DNA of 64,000 nt from Bacteroidales bacterium (GCA_016286055.1 JAEERW010000003.1:124001-188000); one strand, 5' to 3'. Shown: positions 23,934 through 32,906, counted from the first letter of the stretch. Translations and numbers: made by a program. The notes: generated from the sequence alone by a model not told the origin.

Positions 23934-25490
23934 CTAATTCACCAACACCTTGTAAGATAAGTTGCCGATAATTACAATGTAGATACCTGTTTTTATAATG
24001 TTTACCTCTTCTTTTGTTGATTTTGTGGCGGCAGACTTGATTATTTTACCGTTTATGTCGATGATTTTGTATTGGGTGTTGGGTGCGGATTCGATGTAGA
24101 TGGAAGAGCTGAACGACCAGACTTTGATGCCTGATTGATTGGCTGGAATGTCGGACACAGGTGTGGGAATATAGTTTTTGTCGATTGTGAAAGTTCCTTT
24201 TTCGTAACTAACTGAATAGTTGCCCTGTTTTGAGCTGCCCGACGGAGTGATAGTGTATTTGCCTTCGGATTCGCCCTTGGTGCGCGAGATGGTGTATTTG
24301 ATCAACGACTCGGATTCTCCGTCTACAAGTCCCGAAATTGTGGCAGTAAGTTTAGGATCGCTGTCGCCGGGGTTCTTGGCTTTGTCGTCGGCTTTTACGG
24401 TAATCTCTTTGGCAGTTATCTTAAATGTCTCGTATGATGTGCCTTTGTAGTCGCCAATGCCCACAATAGATAATGTGTAATTGCCAACATTGATGCAATC
24501 GTCGTCGGTCTCCACTTTGTAATCTTGATTCAAAACAAGAGTCTTGTCGCCGTCTTTAACTACTATGTTGTCAGGACTTTGCTTTTTGCCGTTGTAGGTT
24601 TTGCTGTCGCCTGTGATTGTTATGCTGCAGGATGAAATCTGTTTTTTGTAGTTGTCGTCTAATTTCACATAGGTGTAGTCTACTGTTCCTGAACTTAGGT
24701 TAGAACCAGTGCCGCCGCTATTGTGATAAAGGTTAACTTGATCTATATCACCCAGTGACACAGGTATATCAATATTGGAAGTGCCGTTGCACGCTATATT
24801 CATTGTCTGCCCGTAGAAAAGTTCCAACCACTTGCTGATATGAGCCGAAATATTGATATGTCCGCATTGGCGCGAAGTTTCTCGGAGACTGAATACCTGC
24901 ATTAAAGAGGTGTTTCCTACTTGACTAGGTTGGTTGGTTCTCCAATGGGCATAAATTGTGTATAATGCGCCATCTAATTCATACTCGCCTACTTTAGTGC
25001 CAAGAGATGCGGCGTAAGGCTTATCGCCATACCAATCGTCTATAATATAGCATTCTGTCACTGGGTTCAGAGTCCAAAGATGCACACCAATGTAGCCATA
25101 TAAGGCTTTGTTGTTGCCCTTGGTGTAGCTGTAATCTAATGCGAAATTCTTGGTTTTAGGATCTACGAGTTCAGAATAGTCGTAACCAAACTCAAATTGA
25201 TATTCTATAGCCTGCATCCATTCTGCCACAATGGTGTTGTTTTCGTAAACTGTCAGATGGCTTTTGTATGCATTGTCCGACCATTGGGTATACACTAAAG
25301 GGGTTCCTGTTATTTTTTCAGTTTTATTGCCGTTAAGATTTAGAGGCGTACCCGTATGCCCCATATCGGTGGAACAAGGATCCTGGGCGTTTACCGACTC
25401 GACATTAAGTGTACACGTTAATGACAACGCTAACGAAAGGATGAGCGCTTTTTGCCCTCTCGTTGAAATCTGGTTTGTATGTTTTTTCAT
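23934..25490 (-). CDS. GH11-like xylanase with MBG domain and T9SS sorting domain
   Basis: A 518-residue secreted protein. Residues about 65-240 fit the GH11 jelly roll: YTQWSDN, a nucleophile-type Glu146 in NPVTECYIIDDWYG, the thumb HWRTNQPSQVGNTS and the SLRETSRQCGHI strand. The position where GH11 has its acid/base Glu (ATEGYQS) reads IACNGTS, so Asn235 replaces it. An MBG-type repeat follows (SKTYNGKKQSPD, then AKEITVKADDKAKNPGDSDP), and the last 70 residues (KVWSFSSSIYIES... YKVLVN) are a type IX secretion sorting domain. GH11 enzymes cut beta-1,4-xylan; activity here is doubtful without the acid/base residue. It is flanked by 111-bp direct repeats. Confidence 0.75.
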   Translation of the reverse strand: MKKHTNQISTRGQKALILSLALSLTCTLNVESVNAQDPCSTDMGHTGTPLNLNGNKTEKITGTPLVYTQWSDNAYKSHLTVYENNTIVAEWMQAIEYQFEFGYDYSELVDPKTKNFALDYSYTKGNNKALYGYIGVHLWTLNPVTECYIIDDWYGDKPYAASLGTKVGEYELDGALYTIYAHWRTNQPSQVGNTSLMQVFSLRETSRQCGHINISAHISKWLELFYGQTMNIACNGTSNIDIPVSLGDIDQVNLYHNSGGTGSNLSSGTVDYTYVKLDDNYKKQISSCSITITGDSKTYNGKKQSPDNIVVKDGDKTLVLNQDYKVETDDDCINVGNYTLSIVGIGDYKGTSYETFKITAKEITVKADDKAKNPGDSDPKLTATISGLVDGESESLIKYTISRTKGESEGKYTITPSGSSKQGNYSVSYEKGTFTIDKNYIPTPVSDIPANQSGIKVWSFSSSIYIESAPNTQYKIIDINGKIIKSAATKSTKEEVNIIKTGIYIVIIGNLSYKVLVN

Positions 25491-25594
25491 AATGAAATAG
25501 TGTTAGATAATTAATATTTAGCTTTTTATATAAACGCAAGATTACTCTTCAGTATTATTCCTTTTTTGAGATAGTGGTGAGAATATGTTTTTCC

Positions 25595-25705
25595 TTTTTT
25601 GCTATTTAGTTAATAATTATCAAATTTTTCGATTGCAAAAATACCCCTGAAACAGCAAAAAAAATAGGATTTTCCGCTCAAAAAATAGGATTTTGGGCGA
25701 AAAAT
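25595..25705. repeat. 111-bp direct repeat, copy B (upstream of the GH11 gene)
   Basis: The second copy of 23813-23923. It starts 105 bp upstream of the GH11 ATG and ends 8 bp from the stop of the DHHW gene at 25714. The two copies thus occupy equivalent positions just after a stop codon and bracket the GH11 gene. Confidence 0.95.
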
Positions 25706-25713
25706 ACAAGTCG

Positions 25714-27189
25714 TTACTCCGTCTGTGTGGTATCTCGCACAATTCCTGAGCCTTCTGGTTGGGTGAGAAAACGCTTGTATTTTTGGGCGGCGGTGAGGGT
25801 GCAGCAGAAGGTGAGGTTGTTGGCAAAAAGGATGTCGGTGATTTGGTGGTCTTCCACGTATTTTTTCATATTTTTGGGAAAATAGCGGAAATCTACCACG
25901 TGAACTTCTTCAAACGAATAAAACAAGCACGAGGGGATTGTGTTGCCGTAACTGTCTTTGAGTATGAGTATTCGGCGACCGTTTTTGGTAGAAGTTTCCA
26001 CACGGGTCAACTGCGAATCGCTACCAAGAAATGTGGAGTATGCGCCCGAACTGCCATCGCGAAATTTGGCAAAATATGAACGTTCTTTTTCGGGATATAC
26101 TTTGGTGATATTATATTTATTATCAATAATATAAGATATTACGTGGGTGGTAAACTGCGTTTGCGATGGGTAATAATAGACAAAATCTTCTGGCGAATTT
26201 TTTACCGAAATATCCTTGGCATAGCCGTACATCGAACCCACAAAATTGTGAATTACACGGGGTTCGTAGCCGTCTTCAAGACTCTTAAACGGCAATCCGG
26301 CTTGATTGGCAAAGCATTTGGCAGCGTAATATCCTCCGAGGGCGCTCCAATGGTGGTCGGTGCGGAGGTAAATAGGTTCGTTGACGTGCGCCAAAAGTGT
26401 GTCGTAGATATGCACGGCGTTTACATTTTCGTTGAGTTTCTTAAACACGGCTTCGATACAGGGTTTTTGCCGCCAATTTACCGAACGCGCCTCTTCTGGT
26501 CCGTAAAACTCTGACGCTGTGGGTATTGGCATTACCCAAATATTCACATCAGGAAAAGTCTCTTTGTATGAGTTCACCACCGCACAATACACTTTGGTGT
26601 AATACGATGTGCACCCAAAAGCCAAAAGAGCACGCACATTAGGTTCTTCGCCCACAAGTATTACGCCTGAGTTTGGAATGCGGAAACCATCGTGATTATC
26701 AGGCTCTTTGGGTGCAGGCTTGTTTTCGGAGGACTTGTTTTCGGCGGTTTTGTTTTCTACGGGCTTGCTTGGCGCAATGGTGTCTTTTATTTGCGGTGCA
26801 ATGGCGGGAGTATCTACTGCAACTACCTCGTTGTCAAGCAATTCATCGATAGATAGAGTGGTATCTACCACAGGACGGTCGTTGGCATCGCCGGTGATAA
26901 AGGTAACGGCATTTTCGCCGCTGCCGGTTTTTACGCCTTTCATACTGTTGAACTTTTCGCTCAAAGACATAAACGATTCGCGGAAAGGCTCACTGTCGCT
27001 ATACCATTTTGAAATGCTGTCGGTAAATTCACCGCTTGCAAATTTTTCGACAGAAAACTCGGGAAAAGTGGCAAGGTCGCGGCGTTCGCGTTCCGAAAAC
27101 GACGACCGTGGAAAAAAATTCAGCACCACGGTCATTATTCCAAATGCCGCCGCTGTACCTATTATGTAGATTTTAGAATAGTTATTCAT
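25714..27189 (-). CDS. DHHW family protein (AlgJ-like, O-acetylation accessory), long
   Basis: A 491-residue protein anchored by an N-terminal membrane segment (IYIIGTAAAFGIMTVVLNFF). I take the ATG at 27189 (MNNYSK). The motif LRTDHHWSALGGYYAA (about residue 290) defines the DHHW family, and LILKDSYGNTIPS later resembles the SGNH-type Asp/Ser region of AlgJ/AlgX proteins. A Pro/Lys-rich linker lies at about residues 120-165. These proteins work with an MBOAT acyltransferase to acetylate exported polysaccharides. It is the last gene of the set 30730 to 25714, together with a second DHHW paralogue, MBOAT and SGNH genes. Confidence 0.85.
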   Translation of the reverse strand: MNNYSKIYIIGTAAAFGIMTVVLNFFPRSSFSERERRDLATFPEFSVEKFASGEFTDSISKWYSDSEPFRESFMSLSEKFNSMKGVKTGSGENAVTFITGDANDRPVVDTTLSIDELLDNEVVAVDTPAIAPQIKDTIAPSKPVENKTAENKSSENKPAPKEPDNHDGFRIPNSGVILVGEEPNVRALLAFGCTSYYTKVYCAVVNSYKETFPDVNIWVMPIPTASEFYGPEEARSVNWRQKPCIEAVFKKLNENVNAVHIYDTLLAHVNEPIYLRTDHHWSALGGYYAAKCFANQAGLPFKSLEDGYEPRVIHNFVGSMYGYAKDISVKNSPEDFVYYYPSQTQFTTHVISYIIDNKYNITKVYPEKERSYFAKFRDGSSGAYSTFLGSDSQLTRVETSTKNGRRILILKDSYGNTIPSCLFYSFEEVHVVDFRYFPKNMKKYVEDHQITDILFANNLTFCCTLTAAQKYKRFLTQPEGSGIVRDTTQTE

Positions 27190-27284
27190 AATATAATTTT
27201 GTTTTTTTAAAAACGAATTAAACAAATTAAAACGAAGAAAATTATTTATAAAATAAAAAATTTAATCAAGATTAAATTTTTTTG

Positions 27285-27402
27285 ACGAATTAAACTAATA
27301 CACTAAAAATGTATTAGTTACATTCGTAAAAGAAAGTTTCTTTAAGGAACTTTCTTTATAATAATATCAATAAAAAATATTCGTATCATTAGTTTAATTC
27401 GT
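27285..27402. promoter_or_regulatory. Structured intergenic element between the two DHHW genes
   Basis: The 15-nt arms acgaattaaactaat (27285-27299) and attagtttaattcgt (27388-27402) are perfectly complementary and enclose further hairpins: aactaatac/gtattagtt (27293-27319, competing with the outer arm) and agaaagtt/aactttct (27331-27355). The region 27226-27416 has no gene. It could be an RNA switch, a processing site or a termination structure. Confidence 0.5.
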
Positions 27403-27416
27403 TGTTAGTTAATAAT

Positions 27417-28496
27417 TTATCGTGTTGGGTTCTGAGTTAAATAACGTTTTAGTGCGTCTTGAATTTTGGGCTGACCCACAAATTGAAGGTTGTTGCACAA
27501 AACTATATCTGTAATACCTTGTTTTTCAACATATTCTGTTAGGTTTCGATTAAAATATCTGCAATCAATTACGTGCAAATCTTCAAACGAATAAAACAAA
27601 TATCCCGGAATTGCATTTCCAAAACTATCTTTTACAAAAAGCACCTTGCGACCGTTGCCCACATTGGTATGCACGTGAACAAGACGGGCGTCGCCACCAA
27701 TAAAAGTGCAATACGCCGCCGCGCTGCCGTCGGGATACTCTTTAAAATAGTTTTGGTCTTTGGGTATAAATTCGCCAGTAACTTGGTGAACACCAGCATA
27801 TTTAAACTGTACTATGCTTGTAGAATATTTGGCAGCGATGGGCAACCAAAAATCAAAATCTTCGGGATTGTTTTTAACGTTGATATTTTTGGTGTAATGA
27901 TACATTGTGCCGCAGTAACGGTGAATTACACGGTGCTGATAACGTGTTGAATCTTCGATACTTACAAATGGAACACCTGCCAAAGCAGCAAACCTTTTGG
28001 CGGCGTAATAAGCCCCGAGTGGAAGCCAGTGATGGTCGGTGCGGGCATAGATATTTTCATTGGCGTGCTGACCCAAAATTGTGTGAATATCAACACAATG
28101 CACATCCTTGTCGGCATATCCAAACATATAATTTATGGTAGAATATTGCTCTGATGTAAAAGCATTGTTTTTGGGACTGTAAAACGCTGCCGCAGTGGGA
28201 ATTGGCATCAACCAAATGTTCACTTTGTTGCCAAATGTCTTTTTGTAAAGATTCGCCACTTTGGAATATTCCGACGATGTGTATTGAATACTTTTCCACG
28301 GCGAAAACGCACGAATATCTTTGCCGCTACCTGTTACCGCCACACGATTCCACATTTTGAGACTCACGTTTGGACATACAACATTCTCATACTCAGGCAC
28401 AACGCGGTTTTCTACCGTATCGTTGTACGCCGTTTGCGCATTGGCTGCAAAACTTATTGATAATGAAGTTGTTACAATTAAAAATACCTTGTTCAT
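27417..28496 (-). CDS. DHHW family protein (AlgJ-like), short periplasmic form
   Basis: A 359-residue protein with a cleavable Sec signal (MNKVFLIVTTSLSISFAANA). It has the motif ARTDHHWLPLGAYYAA, the preceding IWLMPIPTAAAFYSP, and VLFVKDSFGNAIPGYLFYSFEDLHV, which align with the C-terminal two thirds of the 25714-27189 protein. So it is a duplicate without the membrane anchor and linker. Gene order with MBOAT (15 bp away) supports a role in O-acetylation of a surface or exported glycan. Confidence 0.85.
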   Translation of the reverse strand: MNKVFLIVTTSLSISFAANAQTAYNDTVENRVVPEYENVVCPNVSLKMWNRVAVTGSGKDIRAFSPWKSIQYTSSEYSKVANLYKKTFGNKVNIWLMPIPTAAAFYSPKNNAFTSEQYSTINYMFGYADKDVHCVDIHTILGQHANENIYARTDHHWLPLGAYYAAKRFAALAGVPFVSIEDSTRYQHRVIHRYCGTMYHYTKNINVKNNPEDFDFWLPIAAKYSTSIVQFKYAGVHQVTGEFIPKDQNYFKEYPDGSAAAYCTFIGGDARLVHVHTNVGNGRKVLFVKDSFGNAIPGYLFYSFEDLHVIDCRYFNRNLTEYVEKQGITDIVLCNNLQFVGQPKIQDALKRYLTQNPTR

Positions 28497-28510
28497 TTTT
28501 CCTATATAGT

Positions 28511-29917
28511 TTAAAATCTGAAATACAAAAATGCATTATTGGTGGCGCCCACAAGTAGCGCGGTGCTAAACAAAATCACTAATACTGAAAACGTTATCCT
28601 GTATGCGCAGATATATTCAGGTTTGGTGATTTTTTCTTCCAAAATCTTGCGCACAGGCATACAAAACGCAATGGCGGCTATCCACAACCACAGATTGCCC
28701 GAAACTGCCTGAACGTCTGCAAAATTATAAAATTCTCCGCAAGTAAAAATCCTACTGAAAAATAATTTCATACTTTCAAAATCGGTGAAGTAAAATATAC
28801 CCCAGCCAATGTAAACCATCAAAAGGCTGTAAACGTTTCCGACAACGGGTATATCCTTGATTTTCTTTAAGATAAATAGTTTTTCGATTACCAAAATCAC
28901 ACCAAAAAACAAACCCCAGATAATAAAATTCCAACTTGCACCGTGCCACATACCTGTTAAAAACCACACGCACAGCACGTTGCGCCATTGATTTTTACGG
29001 TTTCCACCCATCGGGATATACACATAATCTCTGAAAAACGACCCGAGCGAAATGTGCCATCTGCGCCAAAAATCAGTTATGCTGTTGCAACAATAGGGAT
29101 GGTTGAAATTCTCGTTGAAATGGAATCCCAAGCAGCGTCCAATGCCGATAGCCATATCTGAATAGCCTGAAAAGTCGAAATAAATCTGCAACGAAAACGC
29201 CAACAGTCCGAGCATCAAGCCGAGCGTTGTGGAGGTCTCTAAACCATTGGTAAGATACTGAGTAGCAATGCTTCCTATTTGGTTGGCGATAATCACCTTT
29301 TTGGCAAGACCAATCATAAATCTGTAAACGCCGTCGGCAATATCGTCGAACGAAACTTTGCGGTTGTTAATCTCCTCAGCCACAGTGTTGTAGCGTACAA
29401 TAGGTCCTGCAATAAGTTGCGGAAACATACTAATATATAGCAGCAAATCCACAAACCGTGTTTGCGCCTTTGCCTCTTTGCGATAAACGTCTACTAAGTA
29501 ACTGATACTCTGAAAAATATAAAACGAAACACCAATCGGCAAACTAATCTCCGGCACGGGGATAGGAATACCTACGGCATTGAGCGTTTCGGCAAAAAAT
29601 CCGGCATATTTAAAAATACAGAGTATCAATACGTTGCACGCCACGCCGACAATCAATGCCTGACGTTTTTGAATAGATTTTTCTATAAATTTGCCTGCAA
29701 AATAATTGATAATTACGCATATAAGCATTAAAAACACATAAATTGGTTCGCCCCAAGCGTAAAATATCAGGCTAAACGCCACAAGCACGGCATTTTTAAA
29801 CGCCATTGAGCCCGCACCGTCTAACGATTTCTTTTTGTCGATGTAATACGCTGCAAGATAGCATATTACAAACAACGGTAAAAAAACAAACAAAAAGAAT
29901 AAATCTGAAAATACCAT
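28511..29917 (-). CDS. MBOAT family O-acyltransferase (AlgI-like)
   Basis: A 468-residue polytopic membrane protein starting MVFSDLFFLFVFLPLF, typical of AlgI/PatA/DltB-like MBOAT proteins. It has the family signatures FDFSGYSDMAIGIGRCLG, NFNHPY, ITDFWRRWHISLGSFFRDYVYIPMGGNR (here split) and the catalytic-His motif TGMWHGASWNF near residue 325. It would move acetyl groups across the inner membrane to the DHHW/SGNH partners encoded beside it. It lies 7 bp after the SGNH gene and 15 bp before the short DHHW gene, so the four genes look co-transcribed. Confidence 0.92.
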   Translation of the reverse strand: MVFSDLFFLFVFLPLFVICYLAAYYIDKKKSLDGAGSMAFKNAVLVAFSLIFYAWGEPIYVFLMLICVIINYFAGKFIEKSIQKRQALIVGVACNVLILCIFKYAGFFAETLNAVGIPIPVPEISLPIGVSFYIFQSISYLVDVYRKEAKAQTRFVDLLLYISMFPQLIAGPIVRYNTVAEEINNRKVSFDDIADGVYRFMIGLAKKVIIANQIGSIATQYLTNGLETSTTLGLMLGLLAFSLQIYFDFSGYSDMAIGIGRCLGFHFNENFNHPYCCNSITDFWRRWHISLGSFFRDYVYIPMGGNRKNQWRNVLCVWFLTGMWHGASWNFIIWGLFFGVILVIEKLFILKKIKDIPVVGNVYSLLMVYIGWGIFYFTDFESMKLFFSRIFTCGEFYNFADVQAVSGNLWLWIAAIAFCMPVRKILEEKITKPEYICAYRITFSVLVILFSTALLVGATNNAFLYFRF

Positions 29918-29923
29918 CTTTTG

Positions 29924-30730
29924 TTATTCTTGATTTTGGGTTAATAATTTGCTGATTTCTAAGGCAATAAGTTTGCCATTTTTTTGTGCGCCAATTATTG
30001 ATGTGTGAGTGCCGTCGTAGGTGTTTACCTTTTTTACACGCTCGTCGGCAGATTTTACACAGCATATTTTATCTTGACGGATTGTACTGATATTCATCAG
30101 TTTACCACAATTATCTATAACATCACCAATTTGCTCAATTACCGATAACGGCACGGCGGTTGTTTGCATTGGAGTTAACAAAATTATCCTTGCCTCGGGG
30201 AAATATTTTTGCAACAATGCACAATTAAACACTACACTTTCGGCTAAGGTAACTATTTTGTTTATAGGCGTTTGCGCTATGCTATCGTATTTTGAAAAAG
30301 CCTCGTTGGCAGAGCGGACAAAAAGTTGAGGATAATACTTGGCTTTGAACCATCCGTCATTAGTGCCGCAAGCAATGATTATAAGATTTGGAGAGGCAAT
30401 TAGTGTGCTGTCAACTTTTTCTTTAAGGCGTTCTACTTGATTGTAAATCACATTGTTTGGCGTAGGTTTGGCTGCATATTCGGCAGTATTGCGGACGGTT
30501 TGGGGCGTATGAGTCCACGATGCACCGCTGCGGGCAAGACTTACGCACGATTTTGGCTTAAATTCTGCCTTAAAATATGTGTTCCAACCTTTTGGCTTTG
30601 TGCAGTCGTCGCCGCCGAGCCACGTGTTTGAGTCGCCAAGGATAGCCACATCAATAGTGTCGTGCTGCGTTTGAGCACTTGCCAAAGTGGTAATTATCAA
30701 CAATATGAGCGATATAATAGTTTTTAGCAT
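29924..30730 (-). CDS. Secreted SGNH/GDSL hydrolase
   Basis: A 268-residue protein. The ATG at 30730 gives the signal MLKTIISLILLIITTLASAQ. Block I is VAILGDSNTWLGG, the block III-like motif is IIACGTNDGW, and the final Asp-His pair is YDGTHTS. This is the SGNH hydrolase layout (nucleophile Ser in GDS, catalytic Asp/His near the C-terminus). It heads the O-acetylation set with MBOAT and two DHHW proteins, so it may add or remove acetyl groups on a glycan in the periplasm, though a role as a carbohydrate esterase acting on xylan cannot be excluded. Confidence 0.85.
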   Translation of the reverse strand: MLKTIISLILLIITTLASAQTQHDTIDVAILGDSNTWLGGDDCTKPKGWNTYFKAEFKPKSCVSLARSGASWTHTPQTVRNTAEYAAKPTPNNVIYNQVERLKEKVDSTLIASPNLIIIACGTNDGWFKAKYYPQLFVRSANEAFSKYDSIAQTPINKIVTLAESVVFNCALLQKYFPEARIILLTPMQTTAVPLSVIEQIGDVIDNCGKLMNISTIRQDKICCVKSADERVKKVNTYDGTHTSIIGAQKNGKLIALEISKLLTQNQE

Positions 30731-30809
30731 TGTATTATAAGTTTTACAATGCAAAATTATCAAAAACAATGCTAAAACTATCCGTCGGGGCAAAATCTTA
30801 AAAAAAACT

Positions 30810-31733
30810 TTACAACTTTACCCTGTATTTTTTTAGCCTGTCGTTGATCATATTTTCGGGAATAATGCTCTTGATGCCGTCGATAACAATATTGATAAGG
30901 TTTTCGCGCATATAATCGGCTCTAACAAAGAGAGATACAGTGCGCGTGGGCACCGGCTCGGCTATCGGACGGAGATTTTTCTTAGTTTCGTCGCACAAAA
31001 GCGGAATATGCAGTTCGGGCAAAACGGTAAAGCCGTCGTTCTCGTCTACAATCTGCAAAAGCGTTGATATATTGCCAGTTTCGTAAATATTGCGTTCGAT
31101 ATTGTTGTAAGTAGTAAGACCTTCAATTTGATTTTTGAAGCAAATCGACTGTTTCAGCGGCCAAAGTTTTTTGTTTGGCGATTTTTCTAAATCAATGCTT
31201 TCGTTTTTGCTCAGCGGGTCGTTGGGCGAAACGTATGCCAAAAGTTTCTCGTTATATAGCGGAATTTCAAGCAGTTCGCTATTTTTTTCGGGGTTCGACA
31301 TTATAGCCATATCAATCTCTGCCGATTTTAGTTTTCCCACTATGTCGCAGTTGTACATCTCTTTGGCTATCAGTTTGATATCGGTAAAATTGTTGATGTA
31401 CTTAAAAAACTTAGGCATAATGTATGGCGCAATTGTGGATGTGATGCCAAGACGGATTTCGCCGCTCGACTTTTGCCTTTCGTTTTGTGTAAGTTTTAGC
31501 AACTGCTTTGAGTGAAAAAGCACTATACGTGCCTGACGGATAAGGTTTTCGCCAGCAAGTGTGGGCTTTATGGGGTGCATCTTTCGGTCAAAGATGGTGA
31601 TGTCGAGTTCTTCCTCCAACTTGCGTATCATCAGGCTGAGGGTCGACTGTGTTATCTTGCATACCTCTGCGGCGCGGGCAAAATGCCTTTGCTCGTCTAA
31701 GGCTACGATATATTCCAATTGTTGTAGAGTCAT
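30810..31733 (-). CDS. LysR family regulator, OxyR-like, lacking the second redox Cys
   Basis: A 307-residue LysR-type protein with an N-terminal winged helix (LEYIVALDEQRHFARAAEVC, TQSTLSLMIRKLEEEL) and an effector domain. SICFKNQIEG near residue 196 aligns with E. coli OxyR GHCLRDQ: Cys198 matches the peroxidatic Cys199, but the position of Cys208 is Thr207. It may sense peroxide by a one-Cys mechanism, or respond to another signal. A TACCTTTG box (31751-31758, minus) lies just upstream. It is adjacent to the O-acetylation set but separated by a short gap of 79 bp, and its targets are unknown. Confidence 0.85.
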   Translation of the reverse strand: MTLQQLEYIVALDEQRHFARAAEVCKITQSTLSLMIRKLEEELDITIFDRKMHPIKPTLAGENLIRQARIVLFHSKQLLKLTQNERQKSSGEIRLGITSTIAPYIMPKFFKYINNFTDIKLIAKEMYNCDIVGKLKSAEIDMAIMSNPEKNSELLEIPLYNEKLLAYVSPNDPLSKNESIDLEKSPNKKLWPLKQSICFKNQIEGLTTYNNIERNIYETGNISTLLQIVDENDGFTVLPELHIPLLCDETKKNLRPIAEPVPTRTVSLFVRADYMRENLINIVIDGIKSIIPENMINDRLKKYRVKL

Positions 31734-31820
31734 AGAGTAAGTATTTTGCGCAAAGGTATTTGTTGTTTTGTAAAAATCTACATTATTTCTTATTTAGTTT
31801 ATCAATAAGCATATATATAA

Positions 31821-31851
31821 AAAAGAATATGCCCTTAGAGCATATTCTTTT
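31821..31851 (-). terminator. Terminator after the serine hydrolase gene
   Basis: The stem aaaagaatatgc/gcatattctttt (12 bp) has a 7-nt loop. It lies between the LysR start and the stop of 31875-32906; A/T-rich flanks on both sides allow bidirectional action. Confidence 0.65.
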
Positions 31852-31874
31852 GCATATTATTTAGTTTTTTTACC

Positions 31875-32906
31875 TTACAAAACCGGGAAAAGGTACTTGT
31901 AAATATTTGACAATTCGGCTTGAAGGTCGGGCGAATCGGCGGTTACGGCTATCACGGCGTTTTTGGCGGGATGCACTATTATATATTGTCCGCGTGCTCC
32001 GTCGGCGCGGTATGCGTTTTCGGGACAACGCCACATTTGGTATCCGTAGCCCAAAAGCCAAGCGCAGTTTTCTTCGGTAAGTCCCTTAGCCTCAACTTCA
32101 TCGGGGCGTGTGCCGGCTGGTACTGACGGAACCTGATATTTTGATGCTTCCTCAACCCATTGACTGCTAACGAGTTGTTTGCCGTTCCAAACACCTTTTT
32201 GCAGAAACAGTTGACCAAATTTTGCCATATCTTCGGTTTTGAGATACAATCCCCAACCGCCGCAGTTGATACCCTGAGGACTCTCTTCCCATTTGGGTTT
32301 TTCGATTCCAAGCGGTTCAAAAAGACGCGGTGTAAGGTAGTCTACTATTTTTTCGCCTGTAACTTTCTGAACAATAGCCGAAAGCATATACGTGCCGATA
32401 GAGTTGTAGCAATACCAAGTGCCGGGAGTTTTGGTAACGGGATGAGCAAGAAACGCCTTTGTCCAAGTTTCGGTGGTATCGTTGCGCACCTGCGGTTCGG
32501 TTTCGTGTCCGCAATTCATTGTGAGCAAGTCTTTTATGGTAATTGCTTTGAGATTATCCGAAACCTCTTCGGGCAGTTCGTCGGGGAAGAAATCCACCAA
32601 TTTGTCGGTAACTTTGAGTTTGCCTTCGTCCACAGCCATTCCCACAGCAGTGGCGCAAAACGATTTGCTCACCGAGTGCATTACGTGCGGAAGATTTTCC
32701 TCACCGCCATTAGCCCAACGCTTATACACCGTCTCTCCGTTTTTCAAAATCATAACGCTCTGTAATGTAACGTCTTTGATAGTGTCGGTGGCGGCAAAAA
32801 GTTCGTCGGCAGCGGTGGTAATTTTGTCGTTGCTGCCTTTGTCGCCTGCGCAACCTGACAACAAAGCACCGGCGGCAAACATTGTGATAATAAAAGTCTT
32901 ATTCAT
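31875..32906 (-). CDS. Serine hydrolase lipoprotein, class C beta-lactamase fold
   Basis: A 343-residue lipoprotein (MNKTFIITMFAAGALLSGCAG; lipobox LSGC). The SxxK motif is HSVSKSF (Ser78, Lys81) and the YxN motif is WYCYNSIG near residue 175. The length and motifs fit the beta-lactamase-related serine hydrolases, which include esterases, D-aminopeptidases and PBP-like enzymes. The position among xylan-degrading genes favours an esterase, but a cell-wall role is equally possible. It has its own promoter (32938-32968) and terminator (31821-31851), so it is a single-gene unit. Confidence 0.85.
   Translation of the reverse strand: MNKTFIITMFAAGALLSGCAGDKGSNDKITTAADELFAATDTIKDVTLQSVMILKNGETVYKRWANGGEENLPHVMHSVSKSFCATAVGMAVDEGKLKVTDKLVDFFPDELPEEVSDNLKAITIKDLLTMNCGHETEPQVRNDTTETWTKAFLAHPVTKTPGTWYCYNSIGTYMLSAIVQKVTGEKIVDYLTPRLFEPLGIEKPKWEESPQGINCGGWGLYLKTEDMAKFGQLFLQKGVWNGKQLVSSQWVEEASKYQVPSVPAGTRPDEVEAKGLTEENCAWLLGYGYQMWRCPENAYRADGARGQYIIVHPAKNAVIAVTADSPDLQAELSNIYKYLFPVL

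Noticed and set aside
32160-32765. Long plus-strand frame opposite the serine hydrolase
   Set aside because: It is a shadow of the real gene, has no recognisable features and lacks a promoter.
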